This document shows positions 7,244 through 14,847 of a stretch of 19,392 bases of DNA, in pieces. Source of the DNA: JAYOFM01 sp038117225 (GTDB taxonomy: Bacteria > Pseudomonadota > Alphaproteobacteria > Rhodospirillales > Casp-alpha2); contig JAYOFM010000075.1 of the NCBI GenBank assembly GCA_038117225.1, forward strand, positions 1 through 19,392, written 5' to 3'. The notes beneath the pieces are model-generated. The model did no database searches. It was not told the DNA's origin and saw only the letters and a list, made by a program, of their open reading frames with translations. Numbering within the stretch: position 1 is the stretch's first letter; every line of letters starts with the position of its first letter. Both the position numbers and the translations under genes were made by a program.

Positions 7244-9511
7244 TCAGGTGGCTTCCACGAAACTGGCGAGGACTTTTTTGGTGCCGGCCTTTTCGAAGGC
7301 GATTTCCAGCTTGTCACCCTCGATGGCGATGATTCGTCCGTAACCGAATTTCTGGTGAAAAACCCGTTCGTCCATCTGGTGTTCACGTTCGGGCGTGGTC
7401 CTGTCGGCGATCTGCCAGGACAGTCCCGGCTCGACGGCGCGGCGATAGCGCGCTCGGCGGCGCGGCTGTGGGGTGTCGCGGAAGCCGGCATCGGCATCGC
7501 CATCGGCGAAATCCTGTCCACCATAGAGACCCGCCGCCGCTTCACGCACCACATGGTCGTCGGGTAGTTCGGCGACGAAGCGCGACGGTACGGCGCTCTG
7601 CCACTGGCCATAAACACGGCGGTTGGCGGCGAACAGCACCCAGGCGCGCCGCCGGGCCCGGGTCAGGCCGACGTAAGCAAGCCGGCGTTCTTCCTCGAGC
7701 GCCGCGTTGCCGCCTTCATCAAGGGCGCGCTTGTGCGGGAAGATGTCCTCCTCCCAGCCGGGCAGGAACACGGTCTCGAACTCCAGGCCCTTGGCACCGT
7801 GCAGGGTCATCAGGTTGACCTTGTCCTTGGCGGTCGATTCCTCGTTCTCCATGACCAGGCTAATGTGTTCCAGGAACGCCGCCATGTTTTCGTATTCGGC
7901 GATGGCGGCGACGAATTCCTTCAGGTTATCGAGCCGTCCCGGCGCCTCCGGTGTCTTACTGTCTTTCCACGACTGCAGGTAGCCGGATTCATCGAGAATA
8001 ATTTGTGTGAGCTCCGGGTGTGGCGTCGTCGCCGCCCGGGCGCGCCAGCGCTCGAAGGCATCGAGCAAATCGGTAAGGGCATTGCGCGCCTTCGGTTTGA
8101 TCTCGTCCGTTTCCACCAGGCCGCGCGCCGCCACGGTCATGGAGATGCCGGCCAGGCGGGCGGAACGATGAATGGTCTGCACCGTCGCCTGGCCGATGCC
8201 CCGTTTCGGCGTATTGATGATGCGCTCGAACGCCAGGTCATCGTCCGGTTGTGCGAGCACGCGAAGATAGGCAACGGCGTCGCGGATTTCCTGGCGTTCG
8301 TAAAAGCGCGGCCCGCCGATGACGCGATAGGGTACGCCGAGCGTAATCAACCGTTCCTCGAATTCGCGAGTCTGGAAGCCGGCTCGCACCAGCACCGCCA
8401 TCTCGTCGAGCCGATGGGATTTGCGATGCAGCACTTCGATTTCCTCACCGATTCGCCGCGCCTCATCCTCGCCGTCCCACACGCCGACCACCTGAACCCT
8501 GTCGCCTTCGTTGGTGTCGGTCCACAAGGTCTTGCCGAGCCGCCCTTCGTTGTGGGCGATCAGGCTGGAGGCGGCGGCCAGGATATGCTGGGTCGAGCGG
8601 TAGTTGCGTTCCAACCGGACCACCTTGGCGCCGGGGAAATCCTCCTCGAAGCGAAGGATGTTGGCGACTTCGGCGCCGCGCCAGGAATAAATCGCCTGAT
8701 CATCGTCCCCGACGCAGCAGATGTTGCGATGGGCCTGTGCCAACAGACGCAGCCACAGGTATTGCGATACGTTGGTGTCCTGGTACTCATCGACCAGGAT
8801 ATAGCGGAACTGCTGCTGGTAACGCTGTAGCAGGTCTGGCCGTTCGGAAAACAACGTCAGGCAGTGCAACAGCAGATCGCCAAAATCGACCGCGTTCACC
8901 TCCAGCAAGCGTTTCTGATAGGCTGTATAAACATCGATCGCCACGTCGCCGACCGCGCCGGCGGCCTCGGCGGCACCGACTTTATTTGGTTTCAGGCCGC
9001 GATCCTTCCAGCGCTGAATAACCGACGCGACAACGCGGGCCGGTGTCTCCTTTTCATCAAGGTCGGCGTCACCCATCAGCTGCTTGACCAGTCGCACCTG
9101 ATCGTCCGTATCAAGGATGGTGAAGTTGGATTTCAGACCGACCGCTTCCGCGTTGGCGCGCAACATCCGCGCGCCGGTGGCATGGAAGGTGCCGACCCAC
9201 CAGCCTTCCACCGGCCGCCGGAGGATATCGGCGACCCGGTGGCGCATCTCGGCAGCCGCCTTGTTGGTGAAGGTCACGGCCAGCATCTCCGCCGGGCGGG
9301 CCAGGCCGGACATCAAAATATGGGCGAGACGCGTCGTCAGCACCCGGGTCTTGCCTGTACCCGCACCGGCGAGCACAAGAACGGGTCCATCAATCGCTTC
9401 CACCGCCTGACGCTGGCTTTCGTTCAAGGACTCCAAATAGACCGCACCGCCACTCGGTGGCGGCGCGAGGTCAGCGGTCGAGATGTCCTGCAAATCGAAG
9501 GGATCGCTCAT
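7244..9511 (-). CDS. uvrD: ATP-dependent DNA helicase UvrD/PcrA (superfamily 1A)
   Basis: A 755-residue 3'-5' DNA helicase acting in nucleotide excision and mismatch repair. The helicase motifs appear in order: the Q-motif LNESQRQAVEA, Walker A GAGTGKT (49-55), AVTFTNKAAAEM, Walker B VDEYQDTN, motif III GDDDQAIYSWRGAE, motif IV RLERNYRST, motif V LMTLHGAKGLEFETVFLPG and motif VI VGLTRARRRAWV. The C-terminus (KFGYGRIIAIEGDKLEIAFE) is the Tudor-like domain of UvrD/PcrA that contacts RNA polymerase or repair partners. I start at ATG 9511 (MSDPFDLQDI) because AGGAG lies just upstream; the frame stays open to 9760, but those 83 residues are basic and low in family resemblance and would cover the whole divergent intergenic region. 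It is the first gene of a uvrD-prmA-membrane protein operon. Confidence 0.95.
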   Translation of the reverse strand: MSDPFDLQDISTADLAPPPSGGAVYLESLNESQRQAVEAIDGPVLVLAGAGTGKTRVLTTRLAHILMSGLARPAEMLAVTFTNKAAAEMRHRVADILRRPVEGWWVGTFHATGARMLRANAEAVGLKSNFTILDTDDQVRLVKQLMGDADLDEKETPARVVASVIQRWKDRGLKPNKVGAAEAAGAVGDVAIDVYTAYQKRLLEVNAVDFGDLLLHCLTLFSERPDLLQRYQQQFRYILVDEYQDTNVSQYLWLRLLAQAHRNICCVGDDDQAIYSWRGAEVANILRFEEDFPGAKVVRLERNYRSTQHILAAASSLIAHNEGRLGKTLWTDTNEGDRVQVVGVWDGEDEARRIGEEIEVLHRKSHRLDEMAVLVRAGFQTREFEERLITLGVPYRVIGGPRFYERQEIRDAVAYLRVLAQPDDDLAFERIINTPKRGIGQATVQTIHRSARLAGISMTVAARGLVETDEIKPKARNALTDLLDAFERWRARAATTPHPELTQIILDESGYLQSWKDSKTPEAPGRLDNLKEFVAAIAEYENMAAFLEHISLVMENEESTAKDKVNLMTLHGAKGLEFETVFLPGWEEDIFPHKRALDEGGNAALEEERRLAYVGLTRARRRAWVLFAANRRVYGQWQSAVPSRFVAELPDDHVVREAAAGLYGGQDFADGDADAGFRDTPQPRRRARYRRAVEPGLSWQIADRTTPEREHQMDERVFHQKFGYGRIIAIEGDKLEIAFEKAGTKKVLASFVEAT

Positions 9512-9620
9512 GGTGCTCCTGTATAGCATGCTGTGACGGCCGGTCCATGGGCGTCGGAAACCCCGTCTTCGTGAGAACTTTGACTCGATCGCTCGGTGCG
9601 AATCGGTGACAATACATGGG

Positions 9621-9637
9621 AACTCCCGGGGGGAGTT
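9621..9637. promoter_or_regulatory. Short perfect inverted repeat ahead of the HtrA-like gene
   Basis: AACTCCC and GGGAGTT form a perfect 7-base inverted repeat around a 3-base loop, 33 bases before the GTG start of the HtrA-like gene and within the uvrD divergent intergenic region. There is no run of T after it, so it is not an intrinsic terminator. It could be an operator or a 5' leader hairpin; no known binding-site class is recognised. Confidence 0.35.
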
Positions 9638-9670
9638 GTTAGGGGGCGTTGTCAGATTTGGAGACGCCAC

Positions 9671-10702
9671 GTGATCCGAAAACCACATACCATCTATGCC
9701 ACGGCATTTGCCGCCATGCTTATGTGCCTTGGGTTGATATCGTCGCCGACGATGGCGCAATCATCTGAGGGCTCGGACAATGTGGCGCGCATCCTGTCCT
9801 CGGTAGTGGGCATACGCGCGACCATCGATCCAGCGGCTCGCACGGCGGAAAGCCTGGGCACCACGCGCGAGGGTTCCGGCGTTCTGATCGGTCACGATGG
9901 CCTGATCGTGACCATCGGCTATCTGATTTTGGAAGCAACGAAGGTCGAGGTCATCGATGCTGGCGGCACCTGGGTTGGCGCGGATATCGTTGCCTATGAC
10001 CACAATACCGGGTTTGGCCTCGTCCGCGCCGTGGGGAGCCTCGATAGCCTACCGATCGACCTCGGCAATTCGGAGGGTTTGAAGCGCGACGACGCGGTCA
10101 TGGTGGTTTCGCGCGTCGGCGGCCAACCAACCATGGGCGCGCTGGTCGCCGACCGGCGGGAATTCGCCGGCTATTGGGAGTACCTGCTCGACGACGCCAT
10201 TTTCACGGTGCCGCCGCACCGGCAATTCGGCGGCGCGGCGTTGATCGATCGGCACGGTCGCCTAGTCGGGGTCGGATCGTTGATCGTCGGCGATGCGGTG
10301 ATCGCGGATTCGCCCGTGCCGGGGAACATGTTCATTCCCATCGATGCCTTGAAGCCAATCAAGGATGAATTGATCGCCAAAGGCCGGACGGGCGCGCCAC
10401 GCCGGCCGTGGCTCGGCATTTATTCCGAGGATTTGGGCGGGCGTGTCATGGTCACCCGCGTCGCCAGGGGAGGGCCGGCAGACCAGGCCGGCATCAAGCG
10501 TGGCGACATCATCGTCGGCGTCGACGGCCGCCGTGTCGCCAGCATGGCGGATTTCTATCGCAAGATTTGGGCGGTCGGCGGCCCTGGAGATACCGTGCCC
10601 ATGGATATGGTGCCGTTCGGATCGACGGAACTTACCATCAAGCGGGTGTCTGTGATCTCGCGTGACCGTTATGACTGGCTGCGGCTGCGTGCCGCCGAAT
10701 GA
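9671..10702 (+). CDS. Secreted HtrA/DegP-like (S1C) protein with PDZ domain, protease site degenerate
   Basis: A 343-residue exported protein with a trypsin-like S1C fold followed by one PDZ domain. The start is GTG at 9671, chosen because GGAG sits 7 bases upstream and a signal peptide follows directly, with probable cleavage after TMA at residue 29. The fold is recognisable (GSGVLIGHDGLIVTIGYLI, VAYDHNTGFGLV, FGGAALIDRHGRLVGVGSLI), but every catalytic position is changed: the His site is Tyr84, the Asp site Gly114 and the Ser site Phe186 (GNSGG reads RQFGG). The PDZ domain at about 245-335 (RPWLGIYSEDLGG, PADQAGIKRGDIIVGVDGR) looks intact. It is therefore probably a periplasmic peptide-binding pseudoprotease, perhaps a chaperone or adaptor. 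No frameshift is present and the coding frame is clean, so I do not call it a pseudogene. It diverges from uvrD. Confidence 0.85.
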   Translation: MIRKPHTIYATAFAAMLMCLGLISSPTMAQSSEGSDNVARILSSVVGIRATIDPAARTAESLGTTREGSGVLIGHDGLIVTIGYLILEATKVEVIDAGGTWVGADIVAYDHNTGFGLVRAVGSLDSLPIDLGNSEGLKRDDAVMVVSRVGGQPTMGALVADRREFAGYWEYLLDDAIFTVPPHRQFGGAALIDRHGRLVGVGSLIVGDAVIADSPVPGNMFIPIDALKPIKDELIAKGRTGAPRRPWLGIYSEDLGGRVMVTRVARGGPADQAGIKRGDIIVGVDGRRVASMADFYRKIWAVGGPGDTVPMDMVPFGSTELTIKRVSVISRDRYDWLRLRAAE

Positions 10703-10736
10703 CCGAGGCGCCCAGGCCACCAGCGACTGGCGACTT

Positions 10737-12524
10737 CTAAAAACCGTGTTCTTCATGCCGTGCCTCGATGAGCGCGCGGTTATAGGCGTCCATCACATCT
10801 CGCTGATGGACGCATCCCCGGAAGGTCATGGACTCCGCATCCGTAACCACCGCGATATGTTCCTCGCCGGTCTCGCGCATCATCGAGATGGCGGCTTCCA
10901 GATCGTCGTCCTCGGCAAGGACCGGCGGGTGCTGGCGTGCCACGTCCGCGGCGGTGGCGATGTCGTCGGCATCATGTTCGAACGCCAGTTCGCTCATGTC
11001 CGCGAGGGTAATGGTGCCAAAAAGCTCGCCCGAGTAGCGGACCACGAACAGTTCACCCATGGTCGAGCGCTGCAGGGTTTCGCGAATTTCCTGTAATCCG
11101 GCACGCACATTGACTGTTTCGGCTCTTATTGCCGACCTGGATTCGAGAATCTGGCGCACCTTTATGGCCGACATGACCTCGGCCTCGAAACCGCTTTTCA
11201 GATCGATGCCGCGGCGGCGCAGTTGCACAACGAAGAATGACGGTCCGAAGAAGTGATGGGTAATTTCCGAGGCGACGACGATGGCGACCATGACGGCGAT
11301 GGACAGCGCGTAATCACCGGTGATTTCGAAAATGATCAGCGTCGTCGAGATCGGCGCGCCGAGGACCGCCGCCGCCATGGCGCCCATGCCGATGATGGCG
11401 TAGGCGCCAAGGCCGGACGATAATTGGGGAAAAATCGACGTCGCGATGATTCCGTAGGCGGCACCGACGGCGGCGCCAATGACGAGAGACGGCGAGAATA
11501 CGCCGCCGCCGAATCCCCAGCCCAGACTTAACCCGGTGGCGATGATCTTGGCCGCGGCGATGACCACCAGGGCTTGAAACCCGAACTGGCCGAGCATGGT
11601 CCATTCGGTGACACCGTAGCCGACGCCGGTAATTTCGGGCACAAACACGGTCATGACGCCGACGCCGAGGCCGGCCACGGCGGGTCGCAGCCAAATCGGC
11701 AGTCGCGACCGTTGGGCGGCCGCTTGCGCCAGGAAGATTCCGCGCATGAAGATGATGGCGATGATACCGCAGATCACGCCGAGCCCGGCGATGGCGGGAA
11801 ATTCCCAGAACGATGTCAGGACATGATCACCCAGAAAAAAGGCGGGAAAATCGCCGAAATGGGCCTGTGACAGCGCCGTGCCCGCCACGCTGGCAATGAC
11901 GACCGGGGCGAATGCCTTGAGGGCATAGTGGCCGACCACGACTTCGTTGGCGAACAGGGCGCCGGCGATCGGCGCGTTGAACGAGGCGCCGACGGCGGCC
12001 GCGACGCCGCAGCCAAGGAGCGTCCGCATCAAGGCGCGGGACAAATGCAGCCGCCGTCCAATCCAGCCGGCCAGTGAGGCGCCCAAATGGACGGCAGGCC
12101 CCTCGCGCCCGACCGACGCCCCGGATCCAATGGAGATCGCGCTGGCCACCGCTGTTACCAGACCGACGCGGGACGACATGCGGCCACCCCGCAATGCGCA
12201 GGATTCGATGACGTCGGCGACGCTATGCGGGCGTTGGTCTGGCATCAGAGTCTTGACCAGGATGCCGACGACCAAACCGCCGACCGTCGGTGCCAGCACG
12301 ATCTGCCACCAGGGCAGGGTAGCGACAATCTGAAACATGCGTTCTGATGCGGCGCCACCGGCAAGGCCTTGAACCAGTTCGATGGCTTCGCGAAAACCGA
12401 TCACCGCGGCGCCCGAAAGCGTGCCGACGATGACCGCGAGAACCGCCAGGATAAGGTGGTCGTTCCGAATCAACCCGCGCAGCAGGTAGACGATACGCAG
12501 ATATGTAAATCGAGAGGTTCGCAT
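10737..12524 (-). CDS. ClC-family chloride channel/transporter with CBS domain pair
   Basis: Inner-membrane ClC protein of 595 residues. The membrane part (about residues 20-440) carries the gating-glutamate motif GSGASVGREGPAVH with Glu141 (E. coli Glu148), the FNAPIAGALFANEV helix and the anion-binding GGGVFSPSLVIGA motif. The classical GSGIP loop is diverged (RPHSVADVIE). The residue aligned with the proton-relay Glu203 of E. coli ClcA is Val195, as in animal ClC channels, so coupled proton exchange may be absent. The C-terminal 140 residues form two CBS motifs (VNVRAGLQEIRETLQ ... LFGTITLADMSEL and ADDIATAADVARQ ... FRGCVHQRDVMDAY) that usually bind adenine nucleotides. It converges on the HtrA-like gene, leaving 34 bases between stops. 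The Shine-Dalgarno before ATG 12524 (GGGAA) is weak. Confidence 0.93.
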   Translation of the reverse strand: MRTSRFTYLRIVYLLRGLIRNDHLILAVLAVIVGTLSGAAVIGFREAIELVQGLAGGAASERMFQIVATLPWWQIVLAPTVGGLVVGILVKTLMPDQRPHSVADVIESCALRGGRMSSRVGLVTAVASAISIGSGASVGREGPAVHLGASLAGWIGRRLHLSRALMRTLLGCGVAAAVGASFNAPIAGALFANEVVVGHYALKAFAPVVIASVAGTALSQAHFGDFPAFFLGDHVLTSFWEFPAIAGLGVICGIIAIIFMRGIFLAQAAAQRSRLPIWLRPAVAGLGVGVMTVFVPEITGVGYGVTEWTMLGQFGFQALVVIAAAKIIATGLSLGWGFGGGVFSPSLVIGAAVGAAYGIIATSIFPQLSSGLGAYAIIGMGAMAAAVLGAPISTTLIIFEITGDYALSIAVMVAIVVASEITHHFFGPSFFVVQLRRRGIDLKSGFEAEVMSAIKVRQILESRSAIRAETVNVRAGLQEIRETLQRSTMGELFVVRYSGELFGTITLADMSELAFEHDADDIATAADVARQHPPVLAEDDDLEAAISMMRETGEEHIAVVTDAESMTFRGCVHQRDVMDAYNRALIEARHEEHGF

Positions 12525-12550
12525 GAGTTCCCAGGCATGCGCCGTTTCGC

Positions 12551-12569
12551 GCCTAGCCCGAAACTAGGC
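12551..12569. promoter_or_regulatory. Inverted repeat upstream of the ClC gene
   Basis: GCCTAG and CTAGGC form a perfect 6-base inverted repeat around 7 bases, 27 bases before the ClC start codon. No T-run follows on either strand, so an operator or leader hairpin for the ClC gene is more likely than a terminator. A second small palindrome, GGATA-GAT-TATCC, lies at 12623-12635 in the same intergenic region. Confidence 0.3.
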
Positions 12570-12637
12570 CATCAACCGTGAACAAAGGATTGACGACCGG
12601 CAATTTCGTCCGTCCTCTCAGTGGATAGATTATCCTA

Positions 12638-12668
12638 CGCCCACGCGGAAACCAATGCGTCGCCCACG
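12638..12668. repeat. Short palindromic-type element, copy B (degenerate)
   Basis: This intergenic stretch shares CGCC, GCGG, AAACCA and CGTCGCC, in the same order and orientation, with the element at 14759-14800. The palindrome seen there is degraded here: only ACGC and GCGT still pair. It lies 54 bases downstream of the thioesterase stop. Resemblance was judged by eye over about 30 bases; it may be a dispersed repeat of the genome or a chance likeness. Confidence 0.35.
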
Positions 12669-12721
12669 GATGTAGTGTTTCAGTTTGAGATCTGGCCTCG
12701 TTGACTGTTCAAGCCACAGGT

Positions 12722-13234
12722 TCAGGCACGTTTCGCCGGCATGGCGATACCACGGCCGGCCTGAGGCGGGGCCTCCAGCGTTGCGTGCGCCTCGGCCAGA
12801 GCAGTGAGGGCCCGGCGGGCCGCTTCCGGCCACGGCGCCGTGCGGCGGGTGTTTAAATCCACATGCAGAATCATAACTTCGTTAGTCGCGGCCAGAATTC
12901 CTGCGTCGACCTCGATCATGCGATGAAATAGCCGCAGGCGCTTTTCATCGACGCCCAGCACCTGCGTGGTGACGGCCAGGCGCTGGCCCTCGTGCACTTC
13001 GTTCTCGTAGGTCAGATGGGCCTCGACGACGAAAACCGATCCGCCGGTCGCCTCGCGATGGGCATCGTCGAGACCGACCTGCGCAAGCAGCGCGTCGGTG
13101 CCGTGGTCGAACACCAGCACATAGTAGGCGAGGTTCATGTGGCCGTTGTAATCGATCCATTCGGCGCGCACCGGCTCTTCGTGCAACGCCAGCGGCGCGA
13201 TTCCCGGACGGTGATCGAATTTCTTGCTGGCCAT
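12722..13234 (-). CDS. Hotdog-fold acyl-CoA thioesterase (4HBT family)
   Basis: A 170-residue single-domain hotdog thioesterase, cytoplasmic, hydrolysing an acyl-CoA thioester whose identity cannot be read from sequence. The family signature is clear: WIDYNGHMNLAYYVLVFDHG, with candidate catalytic Asp28 followed by GHMN, then VEAHLTYENEVHEGQRLAVTTQVLG and RLRLFHRMIEV of the central strands. A related domain is known at the end of some L-carnitine dehydrogenases and in betaine/carnitine-CoA loci, but no such genes are beside it here. I start at ATG 13234 (MASKKFDHRPG), which has GGGAAAG upstream; ATG 13255 (MPHWESL) is the alternative, and the frame open to 13381 would run into the divergent fetA. 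It is transcribed toward the ClC gene, 197 bases away. Confidence 0.88.
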   Translation of the reverse strand: MASKKFDHRPGIAPLALHEEPVRAEWIDYNGHMNLAYYVLVFDHGTDALLAQVGLDDAHREATGGSVFVVEAHLTYENEVHEGQRLAVTTQVLGVDEKRLRLFHRMIEVDAGILAATNEVMILHVDLNTRRTAPWPEAARRALTALAEAHATLEAPPQAGRGIAMPAKRA

Positions 13235-13332
13235 AAGGCTTTCCCAATGCGGCATCTCTGGCCGATAGCATCGCCCGTCGCGCTTGTCGCGCGCAAGCCG
13301 CATCGACACAATGGCCGAGCGGAGGATCATTC

Positions 13333-13956
13333 TTGCTCGATGTCCGAAATCTGACGCGCCCCGGTCTGCACCCGGTGACACTCAATCTTGGGGTCGGCGA
13401 CTGCGCGGCGATCACCGGCCCCTCTGGTGCCGGCAAGTCTTTGCTGCTGCGCGCCATCGCCGATCTCGACCCCAGTGAGGGCGTGGTTGCGCTTGAAGGC
13501 ACTGATCGCATGGCCATGTCAGCACCGGCATGGCGCCGCCAGGTCATGTATGTGCCGGCGGAATCCGGCTGGTGGGCATCCCGCGTCGGCGCACACTTCG
13601 CCGATCGCGATGCGGCGGCGGGCTTTCTCGGCCGATTTGATCTGCCGGCCGATGCACTGGATTGGGAAGTCTCGCGGCTATCCACCGGCGAACGCCAGCG
13701 CCTCGCCCTGATTCGCGCCCTGGCCTTGGCACCACGGGTGCTGCTGTTGGACGAACCGACCTCGGGCCTCGACAAGGAAGCCACGGCGCGTGTCGAATCC
13801 CTGCTGCATGAACACCTGGCGACAGGCGCCGCCATATTGCTGGTGACCCATGACGAGCGTCAGGCGGCACGGCTATCGCCCCGGGGCTATCGCATCGAGG
13901 CCGGTACGCTGACAGAGGTCGAGGATTGGTCGCACGGGGCCGGGAGGAACGCGTGA
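13333..13956 (+). CDS. fetA: ABC transporter ATPase FetA (YbbL-type iron export)
   Basis: A compact 207-residue ABC ATPase, the size typical of FetA/YbbL. Walker A GPSGAGKS lies at 29-36, the signature is LSTGERQRLALIRALAL, Walker B is VLLLDEPTSGLD, and the H-loop is LLVTHDE. The start is TTG at 13333, preceded by GGAGG at 7 bases; no ATG fits the N-terminal strand MLDVRNLTRPGL. Its TGA overlaps the GTG start of fetB (GTGA). Pairing with a FetB/YbbM permease identifies the system: in E. coli FetAB exports iron and helps resist oxidative stress. That role is family knowledge; metal specificity here is inferred. Confidence 0.88.
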   Translation: MLDVRNLTRPGLHPVTLNLGVGDCAAITGPSGAGKSLLLRAIADLDPSEGVVALEGTDRMAMSAPAWRRQVMYVPAESGWWASRVGAHFADRDAAAGFLGRFDLPADALDWEVSRLSTGERQRLALIRALALAPRVLLLDEPTSGLDKEATARVESLLHEHLATGAAILLVTHDERQAARLSPRGYRIEAGTLTEVEDWSHGAGRNA

Positions 13957-14753
13957 CCTATATCGCCCTCGACCATTGGGACCTTGCCATCGCCGCTGGA
14001 TTGCTGGTGATCAATGCCGGCCTTTCCATTGCCTACGGCTTGGGCCTGGAGCGCAAACTGGCCTTCGCCGCGTTGCGCATGGTGGTACAACTGACCCTCG
14101 TCGGATTGGTGTTGAAGGCGCTGTTCGCCATCCACTCGCCGTGGCTGACCGGTCTCGCGGCCATGGTCATGGTGATGTTCGCCGGGCGCGAGGCGATCGC
14201 CCGCCAGGAACGGCAATTTTCCGGTCTATGGTCCTACGGCATCGGCACCGGCAGCATGTGTGTCGCCGCCATGTTGGTAACCACCTTCGCCGTGCTGACT
14301 CAGTTTGAGGGCATCGCCTGGTACGAACCGCGCATTGCCATTCCGCTGCTCGGCATGATTCTCGGCAACACCATGAATGGTGTCAGCCTTGGGCTCGATC
14401 GACTGCTCGCCACCGCGACGGCTGAGAGAGCCGGGATCGAGGCGCGCTTGATGCTGGGGCACGAGGCCCGCGACGCCATGAACGGGGCCATGCGTCAGGC
14501 CATGCGCGCCGGTATGATTCCGACCATCAATGCCATGGCGGCTACCGGGTTGGTCGCCTTGCCGGGTATGATGACCGGGCAAATTCTGGCTGGTGTCGAG
14601 CCCGAGGAGGCGGTGAAATACCAACTTTTGGTGATGTTCCTCATCGGCGGCGGCACCGGTCTTGGTGTGTTCGCCGCCGTCATGCTGGGCAGCCGGCGCC
14701 TGATCGATGGCCGTGATCGGCTCAGGTTGGACCGGTTGCGTGCCATCGACTAA
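13953..14753 (+). CDS. fetB: ABC transporter permease FetB (YbbM/UPF0014 family)
   Basis: Inner-membrane permease of 266 residues with about seven hydrophobic segments. Family blocks are INAGLSIAYGLGLERKLAFA, ALRMVVQLTLVGLVLKALF, the hallmark IPLLGMILGNTMNGVSLGLDR at the centre, RQAMRAGMIPTINAMAATGL and LPGMMTGQILAGVEPEEAVKYQ. I use GTG at 13953, which overlaps the fetA stop by GTGA and has GGAGG 5 bases before it; the ATG at 13926 would overlap fetA by 31 bases and add nine polar residues. It works with FetA as an iron exporter by family knowledge. The overlap implies equal, coupled translation. Confidence 0.9.
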   Translation: MTYIALDHWDLAIAAGLLVINAGLSIAYGLGLERKLAFAALRMVVQLTLVGLVLKALFAIHSPWLTGLAAMVMVMFAGREAIARQERQFSGLWSYGIGTGSMCVAAMLVTTFAVLTQFEGIAWYEPRIAIPLLGMILGNTMNGVSLGLDRLLATATAERAGIEARLMLGHEARDAMNGAMRQAMRAGMIPTINAMAATGLVALPGMMTGQILAGVEPEEAVKYQLLVMFLIGGGTGLGVFAAVMLGSRRLIDGRDRLRLDRLRAID

Positions 14754-14758
14754 CCCGT

Positions 14759-14800
14759 CGCCATGCGGAAAACCATGGCGTCGCCGTTGTCGGCGTTGTA
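14759..14800. repeat. Short palindromic element, copy A
   Basis: Six bases after the fetB stop, CGCCATG and CATGGCG form a perfect 7-base inverted repeat around an 8-base loop (CGGAAAAC). A second small stem follows at once (CGCCG-TTGT-CGGCG). There is no T-run, so it is not a standard terminator. The core resembles the sequence at 12638-12668, which suggests a dispersed REP-like element. It separates fetAB from the glycosyltransferase operon. Confidence 0.45.
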
Positions 14801-14847
14801 AAACCCGGCCCTATCAACTGCTTACGCAATGACCCCGTCCGGACACC

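Noticed and set aside
7733..8830. A 365-residue open frame on the + strand opposite uvrD, and several other long frames opposite or inside real genes (for example 16612-17346, 1545-2126, 6429-7208).
   Set aside because: They overlap genes with complete family motifs, show no recognisable domain or membrane pattern, and are expected by-products of high-GC coding sequence.
9520..9547. TGGACC and TATACA on the - strand just before uvrD as a promoter.
   Set aside because: The predicted transcript would start almost at the ATG and lose the visible AGGAG ribosome site, so the match is probably accidental.
9512..9760. An 83-residue N-terminal extension of UvrD reaching 9760.
   Set aside because: It is very basic and lacks resemblance to UvrD, lies opposite the start of the HtrA-like gene, and a proper ribosome site (AGGAG) precedes the ATG at 9511.
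10703..10736. A terminator between the convergent HtrA-like and ClC genes, using CGCCCAG and CTGGCG.
   Set aside because: The stem is short with a bulge and lacks a T-run on either strand.
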